DNA of 64,000 nucleotides from an uncultured Dysgonomonas sp. (GCF_934668725.1 NZ_CAKUOF010000017.1:1-64000), one strand, 5' to 3'. Positions 54,601 through 62,800 are shown, numbered from the stretch's first letter. Numbers and translations are program-made. Notes: generated by a model not told the origin, from the sequence alone.

Positions 54601-56503
54601 TCAGAATATCAATCAGGAGTTCCAGTTCTGACGAAATCGATTTACAATTAGCATCTATTTTATTGGCATCAATAACCTTTGAGACCAACTGAACCTGCTC
54701 TTTCTCTGCACGAACTTTTTCCTCATAAGGAAACAAAGCCTCATCACGAAGAAGAAATTCTACCGTTCTATCCGATAGTCTTCCATTAGTGGCAGCTAAT
54801 TGCTCTTTAAGATCATTGACATTATTTAAGTCAATGTATTTGACATTAGCCAATTCAATAACTTCTCCTTGCAACCTGCGTGTTTGGGCTAATGCTTTAA
54901 CTAATTTATCTAGTGTATCAAATTTTGCATTCTTGATACTAAACAACAAGCTTTCTACTTTCTCTTGAGTAGTAATCAAAACAGTCAACGAATGTCGCTT
55001 TTGCTCCTGAACCTTTTCAAATTCATCAATAGCTGTATTAGCTATTTCTTTTATCTGAACAAGAGGTTCGGCTATCGAATATATCTCCTTGTTGGATGCC
55101 CAGAAAAAAGCATCTACAATATCGTTTGACTTCTTTACAATATCGCTGTACAGTCCTTCATAAGAGTCTTCCTTATTTATAAGATAAATCACCTCCTGAC
55201 ACTCTGCCATTGCTTTCACAATATCCTTATTGCCTATTTTATAAAGTAAATTATCGGTCTTCTCGATATTTTCAATTAGCTCTCTCTGATAGGGTGTTTT
55301 CCAGATTTGCACCTGATGATGTTTTGTCGCTTCATTTTCGGAACGGAAATATATTAACGAACCATCCTTAAAAAAGGTAAATCCATTACATATAATTGGA
55401 GTTTCAACTTGCTGCCTAATTATATTATACGACATCAAGACATAAATATTCCGTTCGTTTTGATAGAAAATAAACAAATAGTCTTCGCCATTAGGAGATG
55501 GTATTTTTCGAATAAATTCAAGATCTGTCAATTCACTCTCAAAAACTTTGTATTCTCCATTCTGCAAATAATATCCATTGGGAAATATCACTCCATGATT
55601 ATCTGGCAATAATACCCCAATATCATTTAATGCTTTTATATTGTGTACTTCTTTGGTTCGAGTATTAAATACAAAGGCTCTAAAGTCTTCCTGATAGGGT
55701 TTTATTCGAATTAGAATCAGGTTACCCAAATCTGTATAATAATACTCAGCATCATCCAATTGCTGATCTTTGTTCTCTACAGCTTCCGAATATATACCTT
55801 TTCCTGTTTGTGTATTATCCTCTATCTTAAAAGTAATATCACCGCCCATGGCTTCAATAAAGACTTTATCCTTAATAGAAATATGTGGATAAACCCCTAA
55901 ACGACGATCTTCCAGCGTGGTCTTAATCCATTTGAATTCATGCTGAGGAGCTTTAGTCACTTCATGAATACTCCTGTCATCCTGATATATGAGTTTATTT
56001 CCTTTAATCAGCCATTTAAAAGCTTTAGCGTCTGCTACTGTTTTTCCGGTTTGAAAAATCATATACAGATAATTCTCCGTTCTTCTGTATCTGGAGAAAA
56101 TAGAATCGCGATAGTATTTATAGAGATTATTGTAATCGTTAATAAAATCAGGATCGGCAATTAGATCCAAGGGCTGCGGTATAAACTGATTGTTTTCAAA
56201 TAAATATATACTAAAAACATCACTCAACTGAATATCGGAGCGCAATCCGAAATGAACGTTATAGCCGAAAATACATAGATTATCAAGAGCCATAATACCT
56301 CTTGATACACAATTATTATCGGTACTGATACGCTGATTGGCAATCAAAGAAAAATCAGTTGTATTAAATACTTCCTTGCGGGCTTCGTTTAGCTGATTCA
56401 GGCGCTTTTGAAGTTCTTCGCGCTGAGTAAGTAAACGTTTTCTTATTATCTCATATGTTCCTGCATCAAGTGTCTCAGCAGATCTATCCTCTGTGTCTTG
56501 CAT
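51638..56503 (-). CDS. Giant AAA+ ATPase (family often labelled 'DNA repair ATPase')
   Basis: A 1621-residue soluble protein. The N-terminus has a coiled coil (about 15-45), then a beta-rich region (about 70-420) with repeated aromatic strands that could form a propeller, then long coiled-coil segments (about 440-900), a helical middle and a C-terminal AAA+ domain. Walker A is SPPGYGKTT with Lys1265, Walker B is LYLDD (Asp1327-Asp1328) and sensor 1 is MAGNP with Asn1375. All three are intact, so ATP hydrolysis is expected. The Walker A first Gly is replaced by Ser. The family name does not prove a DNA role; beside flotillin and PspA a membrane-remodelling role is likelier. Confidence 0.85.
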   Translation of the reverse strand: MQDTEDRSAETLDAGTYEIIRKRLLTQREELQKRLNQLNEARKEVFNTTDFSLIANQRISTDNNCVSRGIMALDNLCIFGYNVHFGLRSDIQLSDVFSIYLFENNQFIPQPLDLIADPDFINDYNNLYKYYRDSIFSRYRRTENYLYMIFQTGKTVADAKAFKWLIKGNKLIYQDDRSIHEVTKAPQHEFKWIKTTLEDRRLGVYPHISIKDKVFIEAMGGDITFKIEDNTQTGKGIYSEAVENKDQQLDDAEYYYTDLGNLILIRIKPYQEDFRAFVFNTRTKEVHNIKALNDIGVLLPDNHGVIFPNGYYLQNGEYKVFESELTDLEFIRKIPSPNGEDYLFIFYQNERNIYVLMSYNIIRQQVETPIICNGFTFFKDGSLIYFRSENEATKHHQVQIWKTPYQRELIENIEKTDNLLYKIGNKDIVKAMAECQEVIYLINKEDSYEGLYSDIVKKSNDIVDAFFWASNKEIYSIAEPLVQIKEIANTAIDEFEKVQEQKRHSLTVLITTQEKVESLLFSIKNAKFDTLDKLVKALAQTRRLQGEVIELANVKYIDLNNVNDLKEQLAATNGRLSDRTVEFLLRDEALFPYEEKVRAEKEQVQLVSKVIDANKIDANCKSISSELELLIDILNSLKIDDTTQATRIVEKISVIFSSLNEVRAQLKRQIDSLKNKESVADFRAQLTLLEQSIVNFLDLATSPEKCDEYFTKVSVQVEELESKFADFDEFIIKISDKRNELIKAFDGKKAQLIEQINKRTSALEQIGLRILKNVENKAQSFKTKEEIQAFFSTDLMIDKIHKLIEELKELGDVSKAENLENSLKTSLEDSLRILKDKNELFVDGENIISLGSYKFAVNRQSLDLTVVRKEDRLFYHLTGTSFYYELKDNEIYKHKDLWEQEIVSENSKVYRSEYLAYLAFLERQKSKDFDLNDFIAKRVEQSYSESYLKGVHDYDAIHIFRCLESVHYQLGVLAYPPRLRVAAQLFWYMMKAEEKEHLSKLITSANIVLKAFPGSTNYQYVIDRIIGLFKSWNIYFTVPIGFEKQVANYLFEEFSDSMSLSYSEQSENLRKFFVEYLDKNKLSNNFEEDVRNESFNPVDRFYLVQNWLKSFVELSDDYSLYNKYVEETACLLLLKNQSYSLTIASDILDVNELKGSHPIMENGHYEIDYHEFIRKMRSFTLDNVPAYNRFSELKERLVSDYKKTLKVHELNPKVLTSFVRNKLINEVYLPLIGSNLAKQLGGAGENKRTSRMGMLLLVSPPGYGKTTLMEYLAKTMGLNFVKINGPTIGHSITSIDPAEAKTSGAREELKKINLAFEMADNVMLYLDDIQHCSSEFLQKFISLADGQRKMDGIFEGESKTYDLRGKRFCVIMAGNPYTESGDKFQIPDMLANRADVYNLGDVIGTSDHLFKLSLLENAVIENPYLQKIAGRSFSDFYNLIEHIESRSEDMPDLEGNYTQQDVDDFIAVAKSSLTVRDIVLKVNQNYISSAATQDAYRLEPPFKLQGSYRNMNKMVCQIVPLMNQKEVEELILSHYISEAQTLTSDSEANLLRLKEIAGQLTFSEVERWKHIKEVFNKNNKLAGISKDNEIGQVIAQLAQFNDNLDGIKKVLKYTGNNNLEL

Positions 56504-56595
56504 ATACTGTTTTTCAAATGAAAATTATCTCATCGGATTAATTAAGCAGAGACACGATCTATTATCGCATCCCTGCAAGAAAAAAACAAAGTCAT

Positions 56596-58782
56596 TTATG
56601 ATAACTTCTTATTGGATATTCCTAATGATTTTGACATATTTAGCAGACTGCTCAAAAATCCTTTGTCTTCACTCTCGGTGCTTTGACTTTGCATTTTTAA
56701 GATAAGACCTGCAATACTCAGATTCTTAATATCGTCTGTTGATATATTGAATTTATTCACATAATATCTGATCCTGTCAAACAATTCCCCTTCGGAGCCA
56801 TTTCCAATTAATGCTTTCTTTATTTGCTGGATATTTTCACTCTTATTCACCAAATTATCAAATCCTTTAGCATTAGAAACTTGTTTTACAATATTTTCGA
56901 AGAACATGGTCTCTCCACCAACAATATCGATATCAGCAGATTTTAATGCTTCAGACAACACTTGAGCTTGCGCATCAGCAATATCTTTCTGGATACTGAT
57001 TTGTGCCATTTCAACATCTTTCTCTTTCTGTAGTTGTAATTTGAATTCTTCATGCTCTTTCCCTGCACCATCCAGTTTTTTCATTGCTGTAGCTTTTTCG
57101 TCTATACCTGTAGCTTCGGCTAGAGCTTTTTCTTTCGAAACTTCAGCTTCCATCAAACCTTCTTTACGTTTAGCTTCTGCTTTCGCTTCTATTCCTGCAG
57201 CTTCAGCTATCGATGTTTTCTCTATAATGCTGGCTTGTCCGGTAGCAGAAGCAAATGCTTTTTCTCTTGTGATTTCAGCATCTACCAATCCATCTTTTCG
57301 CTTCGCCTCAGCTCTTGTTTCGATGCTGTAAGCTTCGGCTTTTGCTTTCTTCTCAATAATAGAAGCTTCTACAATACCTTGTTTCTCTTCTGCATCCGCT
57401 TTGGCTTTCATGATTTCTGCTTCCGCTAAACCATAAGTAGCATCTTCTTTTGCTTGAGCTTCGGCTAAAATTTTCCTTGCTTCGGCTTGTTTTGTTGACG
57501 CTTCTTTCTTAGCATCTGCATCTATCAACAATTGTTTAGCCCTTTCTTCTGCCGCTTTTTTATCAGCCTCAGCTCCTTTTACGGTTTTAATCAACTTCTC
57601 TTCAGCTTCCTGAGCAGCCATAGTTATACCTACTTGCTTCTGACGGTCTACCTCCCTAAAAGCTTCAATATCTTTGATATTTTGTTTTTCCTCAACTACA
57701 CCTTTTTCGAGCTGGACACGCTCACGAATGACATCCTGAATATTTTTCTTCTCAACTTCCAGAACACGCTCTTTTTCAATTTGAGCCAAAGTCACTATTC
57801 GTTCTCTTTCCGTTTGTTCTAATGCACGGTCTTTTTCTACACGCTCCTTTTCGATTGCCTCTGTTCTTTCTTTATTTTTCTCAGCTATAATTATCTGGCG
57901 ACGTTTATTTTCTTCCTGTATAGCTAAACTCTCATCCGTAGATATTCTTACAGTTTCAGATTTCAATCGCTCTTCTTCTCTTACTTTCTGAATCTCGGCT
58001 TCTTCACGAGATTTCACATTATCTATCTCTCTCTTTTGTTTCTCTTCTTTTTCAGCTAATTGTCTTTCCAGTTCGAGAATAGCTTCACGTGCTTCAACAT
58101 TTTGCTTTTTTATAACTTTTTCCTCTTCCCTGCGAATCAAATTCGCATTGATATTCTGAGCAGCGGTCAACTCGGTAATCTTGCGGATACCTTCCGAATC
58201 GAGAATATTCTCAGCACTCATATATTTCATTTCTGTTTGCTCCAGATAATCTATTGCACAGTCATCCAAAATATAGCCATTCAAATCGGTACCTATAATA
58301 TTTATGATTTCGTCTCTAAACTCTCTACGGGCTTCGTATAGTTCTATAAAATCGAACTTTTTACCTACTGTCTTTAAGGCTTCCGAAAACTTAGCTTCAA
58401 ATATATTTTTAAGCGTTTCTGAATCACTGGCACGCTCACAACCCAATGTTTGAGCGACATTGATGACATCATTTACTGATTTATTGACTCTAACAAAGAA
58501 GGCAACTTTAATATCGGCACGAATATTGTCTTTACAAATTAACCCGTCATGCTGCATTCTTTCTATTTGAAGTTTTTTGACTGAAATATCCATTATTTCC
58601 ATTTTATGGAAAATAGGAACTACATACATTCCTTTATTAAAGGCAACATTAGTTCCACCGACACCGGTACGAACGATAGCCTTACCTTGAGGTATTTTTT
58701 TATAAAATGACGCTAAAATGCCTAAAAGCACAAGCAGAATAAAAAGGACAGAGCCTACAAGAATGATAATAATGTGTTCCAT
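56596..58782 (-). CDS. YqiK-type flotillin (SPFH/PHB domain)
   Basis: A 728-residue membrane protein. An N-terminal helix (about 4-26) anchors it, the SPFH/prohibitin domain follows (about 30-200, RTGVGGTNVAFNKGMYVVPIFHK), and then a long Ala/Glu/Lys-rich coiled coil (about 200-630) with internal repeats such as EAKRKDG and EAKRKEG. The C-terminal 100 residues are a distinct globular part. Flotillins form large cage-like membrane microdomains, and E. coli YqiK is the closest known relative in architecture. It sits between a YqiJ-like gene and the giant ATPase, both typical partners. Confidence 0.9.
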   Translation of the reverse strand: MEHIIIILVGSVLFILLVLLGILASFYKKIPQGKAIVRTGVGGTNVAFNKGMYVVPIFHKMEIMDISVKKLQIERMQHDGLICKDNIRADIKVAFFVRVNKSVNDVINVAQTLGCERASDSETLKNIFEAKFSEALKTVGKKFDFIELYEARREFRDEIINIIGTDLNGYILDDCAIDYLEQTEMKYMSAENILDSEGIRKITELTAAQNINANLIRREEEKVIKKQNVEAREAILELERQLAEKEEKQKREIDNVKSREEAEIQKVREEERLKSETVRISTDESLAIQEENKRRQIIIAEKNKERTEAIEKERVEKDRALEQTERERIVTLAQIEKERVLEVEKKNIQDVIRERVQLEKGVVEEKQNIKDIEAFREVDRQKQVGITMAAQEAEEKLIKTVKGAEADKKAAEERAKQLLIDADAKKEASTKQAEARKILAEAQAKEDATYGLAEAEIMKAKADAEEKQGIVEASIIEKKAKAEAYSIETRAEAKRKDGLVDAEITREKAFASATGQASIIEKTSIAEAAGIEAKAEAKRKEGLMEAEVSKEKALAEATGIDEKATAMKKLDGAGKEHEEFKLQLQKEKDVEMAQISIQKDIADAQAQVLSEALKSADIDIVGGETMFFENIVKQVSNAKGFDNLVNKSENIQQIKKALIGNGSEGELFDRIRYYVNKFNISTDDIKNLSIAGLILKMQSQSTESEDKGFLSSLLNMSKSLGISNKKLS

Positions 58783-58835
58783 AAAGGTTTTTTATTTATT
58801 TAGTTAGAATTATTCATGTGTTGCTGATTACAAAT

Positions 58836-58848
58836 AGGTTTGTAATCT
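58836..58848. repeat. Stop-embedded micro-palindrome, YqiJ-flotillin gap
   Basis: AGGTTTGTAATCT pairs with one G-U. On the minus strand it reads TAAGATTACAAACCT from the upstream stop codon, one base different from the pyrE copy (TAAGGTTACAAACCT). Confidence 0.6.
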
Positions 58849-59546
58849 TAATAAGTATCTTTAATTACATAGTATATGTGTTTATCAGATACTTCTTCGG
58901 TGATTATTACCGTTTCTCCATATTTAATAGATTCTCCATTAAGACTGATAATATTTAATTTAATCGGGTTTCTATTTATCAGAAATTCAGCAGTGCCCAC
59001 TTTCTGACCCTCTATATTAGAAAGCATTTTACCTGAGCATCCAAAAAAGTCTGTAGCTTCTTCTCCCTGATAATTTATCTCTTTAAAAAGTTTTGCCATA
59101 GGAGTGGTTGCTACCTTTGTCAAGAAAAATCCTATAATAACTAAAGGTAGTAATACAAAAACAGACTTCCGCCCCAAATGATCAACATGAAAGAAATGTG
59201 TTGTAATGAGTGACCCGATCCATAATAGAAAAATAAAAGTGGATAATACCAGCATAAAAGGCACTTGTCCTACATTTATAAATGACAAACATTTTAACAG
59301 TATTCCCTGAGGAACTTTCTCTACTGCAATATGACTATCGGTATCCACATCCGCTACATCAATTTCTATATCAGGAACTTCAACATCCACATCTACTTCC
59401 GGAGAAAAATCAATATTCAAATCAATATCATCAAAACCAATGCCTCCGATCAGTACAAATAACCAATAAATAGCTATCACTAACATCAACACGGTCATGA
59501 CCCCGTTAGGAAGTGGATGAAATAAAGTATGTAAAAAGTCTGTCAT
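58848..59546 (-). CDS. YqiJ-like membrane protein with OB-fold domain
   Basis: A 232-residue inner-membrane protein with a TM helix (about 16-35), a highly acidic periplasmic or cytoplasmic loop (about 38-72, alternating Asp/Glu with Val/Ile), two more helices (about 95-150) and a C-terminal OB/NfeD-like beta domain (about 165-232, GTAEFLINRNPIKLNII). E. coli YqiJ has the same layout and pairs with flotillin YqiK. NfeD domains are thought to help SPFH proteins in membrane organisation. It lies 65 nt before the flotillin gene. Confidence 0.82.
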   Translation of the reverse strand: MTDFLHTLFHPLPNGVMTVLMLVIAIYWLFVLIGGIGFDDIDLNIDFSPEVDVDVEVPDIEIDVADVDTDSHIAVEKVPQGILLKCLSFINVGQVPFMLVLSTFIFLLWIGSLITTHFFHVDHLGRKSVFVLLPLVIIGFFLTKVATTPMAKLFKEINYQGEEATDFFGCSGKMLSNIEGQKVGTAEFLINRNPIKLNIISLNGESIKYGETVIITEEVSDKHIYYVIKDTY

Positions 59547-59564
59547 AGTACTATTTTTAGAGTG

Positions 59565-60266
59565 TTATTGCATTCCCAATTTTCGCTTAATCTCATTAAG
59601 CTCCAAATCTACATTTTGCTCATTCGCTCCAATCGCTATATCTATTTCGTCATCAACAGAAATATTACATTTATTCAATGCAGCATAAGCCTGGGCCAAT
59701 GCGTCCTCTTCCGCAATCTTTTCTTTTATTCGCTCCAACATATTCAAAGTACTATCACTATCTATTTGAGCCATTTGCCTATTCACTTCTTGAGTAACTT
59801 TACTTATACGGATTTTCGCCTTTAGAGTTTTCAGCTCATTTTCCCACTTGGTAATATTAAACTTAAGTATTTCAATATTTTTCTGAATATCCAATGCTAT
59901 ATTTTCATGCTCAATACGCTGCACATCCAGTTCATTTATTTCTGAAATCAATTGCTCTTTGCGAAGCAAAGCTTCCTTTGCCAATCTTTCTGCTTGAGCT
60001 ATATCAATGTCTCCATTATGAGCTTTTGAAATTAAGAGAACAGCCTTATTCCCATAGTCCTGAGCTTCTGATCTCTTTTTCTCTTTTTCGTTTTTAGCAC
60101 GGATGACCATTGCTTTAACCTTCGCTAAAGATTCTAAAGTTAGAGTCAGATTCTCTTTCATTTCCACAATCCCGGTCTCCGTAATTTGTACAGGATCTTC
60201 AACGCCATCTAATACCTCATGTATCTCAGCCTGACCAATTCTAAATAGTCTTTTGAATATATTCAT
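59565..60266 (-). CDS. PspA/IM30 (ESCRT-III-like) family protein
   Basis: A 233-residue coiled-coil protein of the PspA/Vipp1/YjfJ family. The N-terminal amphipathic helix (MNIFKRLFRIGQAEIHEVLD) binds membranes, followed by DPVQITETGI and long charged helices (about 30-175) and a C-terminal tail rich in acidic residues. Such proteins coat and reshape stressed membranes. It starts 19 nt before the YqiJ-like gene and 4 nt after the small chaperone-like gene, so the set is one transcript. It is closer in context to E. coli YjfJ than to the pspABC operon. Confidence 0.88.
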   Translation of the reverse strand: MNIFKRLFRIGQAEIHEVLDGVEDPVQITETGIVEMKENLTLTLESLAKVKAMVIRAKNEKEKKRSEAQDYGNKAVLLISKAHNGDIDIAQAERLAKEALLRKEQLISEINELDVQRIEHENIALDIQKNIEILKFNITKWENELKTLKAKIRISKVTQEVNRQMAQIDSDSTLNMLERIKEKIAEEDALAQAYAALNKCNISVDDEIDIAIGANEQNVDLELNEIKRKLGMQ

Positions 60267-60270
60267 AATC

Positions 60271-60669
60271 TTATTTTTTAGCGAACTCTATAATTTGCTC
60301 GTAATACTCACTCAGCAATAACCCCAAAGAATTTAAGGCTCCTTCAAACTCATTTATACCCATATTTTCTATTTGCATGGTGTATCTGAATATGACCTTC
60401 GTTCCATCTTCATTCAAAACAAATCCTCCATGTATAATGTCCCTATTCTTAATTAATAAAGATTTCAGAATTTCTTTATCATCATTCTGCAATGTGAAAA
60501 TAAATTGCTCTATAATAAGAATAGGAGAAGCCACTCCAATAATCAAATTCTTGATTCCATCGGTTTCACTTTCTATACAGAATACGCCTTTAGTTTCATC
60601 GTGATACGTAATCGAATAGCCTAGCTTCAAGATATATGTTTCTATTTTTTTTAAATACATATCATTCAT
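60271..60669 (-). CDS. YbjN/Tir-chaperone-like small protein
   Basis: A 132-residue soluble protein with alternating strands and helices (GVFCIESETDGIKNLIIGVASPILIIEQ, then a long C-terminal helix) that resembles the type III chaperone/YbjN fold. E. coli yjfI (DUF2170) holds the same place next to a PspA homologue, and this is probably its functional equivalent, though the family match is by pattern only. Its ATG (60669) is the first of the operon; the stop is 4 nt before pspA. Confidence 0.6.
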   Translation of the reverse strand: MNDMYLKKIETYILKLGYSITYHDETKGVFCIESETDGIKNLIIGVASPILIIEQFIFTLQNDDKEILKSLLIKNRDIIHGGFVLNEDGTKVIFRYTMQIENMGINEFEGALNSLGLLLSEYYEQIIEFAKK

Positions 60670-60722
60670 TATATATAAATAATAAACATAGCTTGTTTCA
60701 TTAAGAAATTATGAGGGCAAAA

Positions 60723-60772
60723 TTTGTATTCTGCTAATTAATATCCTATATTTGCTAATATTTTTAGCTAAA
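60723..60772 (+). promoter_or_regulatory. Promoter and possible operator of the XRE regulator
   Basis: TTTG (60723-60726) is exactly 20 nt from TATATTTG (60747-60754), a perfect Bacteroidota promoter. GCTAA recurs at 60733, 60754 and 60767 and the palindrome TTTAGCTAAA lies at 60763-60772, so a repressor could bind over the -7 region. Autoregulation by the downstream XRE protein is inferred. Confidence 0.65.
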
Positions 60773-60815
60773 TTAGATAAATAATTTAACTATACAAACA
60801 AAAAATATATTTTTT

Positions 60816-61490
60816 ATGAGTAAAGTTGGAAAAAATATAAAAAAAATAAGAAATGTAAAGGCTTTGAGTCAACAGGCATTTGCTGATTTATTTCAACTGA
60901 CAAGAGGAAATATATCTTCATATGAAGAGTTTAGAGCCGAACCCAAAATAGAAATCATCGTGAACATTGCTAAATATTTTGGCATCCCGTTAAATGACTT
61001 TATTTTGAAAGAATTATCGGTCAACGAGCTCCTGCATTACAATACGGAACTGGTATTAGAAACCGAGAAACTAAAGAAAACCCACCACTTTATAGAGGTT
61101 CCTTATGTATCTTCGTTAGATATTGTTGATTATGAAGCACATTACAATGATGAGAACTTCATACACAATCTTCCCCATATTAGTATTCCGAGCAGTGCCA
61201 AGTCTAAATTGATAGCTATTGAGATACAAGATTCGGAATCGCTGCCTTTAGGTTTTAACTTTAAGAATGGAGATATTCTAATTTATGAGCAAGTAATAAG
61301 AGAAAATATTCATAGAATAGAAAACAAACTCGGATTAATGGTCGATACTGATGGTATAAAATCAGGTGTATATAAAGAACATGAAGGCAAAATATTTTTA
61401 TCGCTTAATGAATGGGTAAAGTATCCTTTTGAAATAGACTCACCTGCTCATTATTGGCTGCTCAGGGCATTATTTACTCAAATTATATAA
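60816..61490 (+). CDS. XRE-family regulator with S24/LexA-like C-terminus
   Basis: A 224-residue protein with an N-terminal helix-turn-helix (about 5-65, LSQQAFADLFQLTRGNISSYEE) and a C-terminal domain resembling S24/LexA (EIQDSESLPLGFNFKNGD, followed by IKSGVYK near the Lys position). A serine in DSESLP aligns with the usual GDSM serine, but the match is imperfect, so self-cleavage is uncertain. It is divergent from the PspA-flotillin-ATPase operon and is the likely regulator. It ends in its own terminator. Confidence 0.78.
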   Translation: MSKVGKNIKKIRNVKALSQQAFADLFQLTRGNISSYEEFRAEPKIEIIVNIAKYFGIPLNDFILKELSVNELLHYNTELVLETEKLKKTHHFIEVPYVSSLDIVDYEAHYNDENFIHNLPHISIPSSAKSKLIAIEIQDSESLPLGFNFKNGDILIYEQVIRENIHRIENKLGLMVDTDGIKSGVYKEHEGKIFLSLNEWVKYPFEIDSPAHYWLLRALFTQII

Positions 61491-61493
61491 TAG

Positions 61494-61523
61494 AAAAGAA
61501 CAATCCAAATGGATTGTTCTTTT
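61494..61523. terminator. Bidirectional terminator, regulator / sdaA
   Basis: AAAAGAACAATCCA pairs perfectly with TGGATTGTTCTTTT across a 2-nt loop. It lies between the convergent XRE gene and L-serine dehydratase gene. Confidence 0.88.
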
Positions 61524-61575
61524 GTTATAATCAATTATAAATCGATGTTTACTAAAGGAACAGAAAACTCAAATA

Positions 61576-62781
61576 TCAATCTTCGTGATCGATATATTTA
61601 GCCAATCCCCCATGCGAAGTTTCTTTATATAAACTTGGCAGATCATGTCCTGTCTCTTTCATTGTACGAACTACTTTATCAAAGCTCACCATATGTTTTC
61701 CATCTGATAACATGGCATATGAACAAGAGTCCAAAGCCCGTACCGCAGCAAAAGCATTTCGCTCAATACAAGGAACCTGCACTAATCCGCAAATAGGATC
61801 ACAAGTCAAACCTAAGTGATGCTCAAGTCCCATTTCAGCTGCATATTCAATTTGAGCAGTAGACCCGCCGAATAATTGAGCTCCCGCAGCAGCAGCCATG
61901 GCACAAGCTACTCCTATTTCACCCTGACAGCCAACTTCTGCTCCCGATACCGATGCATTATTTTTAACAAGAGTCCCTATTAAACCGGCAGTTATCAGAG
62001 CTCGTATAATTTTTTTATCACTAAAATCATGATGACTTGTGTGCAAATGGTATAAAACAGCAGGTAATACACCACATGAGCCACAAGTAGGGGCAGTGAC
62101 TACCTCCCCACCCGATGCATTGGTTTCTGACATAGCTAAAGCATAAGCAAATAGTTGTGCTCTGCTTTTCATCGATCCTTGATATCCTCTTGATTTCACA
62201 TAATACATAGAAGCTTTTCGCTGTAAGCCTAAGCCTCCGGGAAGTACTCCTTCTTCATCCAACCCTTTTAATACCGCCGCCTTCATTACTTCCCACACAT
62301 GGCTCATATAATCAAAAATTTCGGGACCTTCGACATCCAACACATATTCCCAAAAAGTTTTTCCCGTTTTTTGACACCAACTTAAAATTTGTGTCATTGT
62401 AGTCATATCATATAATGATTCTCTGGTGGTTTTAGTATTTTCATCTGCCAGATCGCCTCCTCCAATACTATAAATAGTCCAACTATCTGTTATTCTCTTC
62501 TCAGCAGATAATGCATGAAGGATCATTCCATTAGGATGAAAAGGCAGCTCCGTCTCGGGTTTCCATATAATCTCTACATTCTTAGGAGCAAACATAGCTT
62601 CAATAGCTACATCTGTCATATGTCCTTTACCTGTAGCAGCCAGACTTCCATATAATTCAACCTGAAAAGATGTAGCATTTGGATTCTTTTCGTTAAAAAT
62701 CTTAGCTGCATTACCAGGTCCCATTGTATGACTACTCGATGGACCAAACCCTATTTTGAAAATACTTTTTACAGACTCCAT
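61576..62781 (-). CDS. sdaA: L-serine ammonia-lyase (iron-sulfur dependent)
   Basis: This 401-residue single-chain enzyme deaminates L-serine to pyruvate and ammonia. It has the N-terminal serine-dehydratase-beta part (GFGPSSSHTMGP) and the [4Fe-4S]-binding alpha part (CGSCGVLPAVL, GCQGEIGVACAMA, CDPICGLVQVPCIERNA). The length and single-chain form match SdaA-type enzymes rather than the two-subunit form. It has a near-consensus promoter 25 nt upstream. Confidence 0.93.
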   Translation of the reverse strand: MESVKSIFKIGFGPSSSHTMGPGNAAKIFNEKNPNATSFQVELYGSLAATGKGHMTDVAIEAMFAPKNVEIIWKPETELPFHPNGMILHALSAEKRITDSWTIYSIGGGDLADENTKTTRESLYDMTTMTQILSWCQKTGKTFWEYVLDVEGPEIFDYMSHVWEVMKAAVLKGLDEEGVLPGGLGLQRKASMYYVKSRGYQGSMKSRAQLFAYALAMSETNASGGEVVTAPTCGSCGVLPAVLYHLHTSHHDFSDKKIIRALITAGLIGTLVKNNASVSGAEVGCQGEIGVACAMAAAAGAQLFGGSTAQIEYAAEMGLEHHLGLTCDPICGLVQVPCIERNAFAAVRALDSCSYAMLSDGKHMVSFDKVVRTMKETGHDLPSLYKETSHGGLAKYIDHED

Positions 62782-62800
62782 AAACCTTCTATTTTGTTAG

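Noticed and set aside
53994..54692. 232-residue antisense ORF inside the giant ATPase gene
   Set aside because: Serine/phenylalanine-rich composition and full overlap with a well-supported gene on the other strand mark it as a shadow frame.
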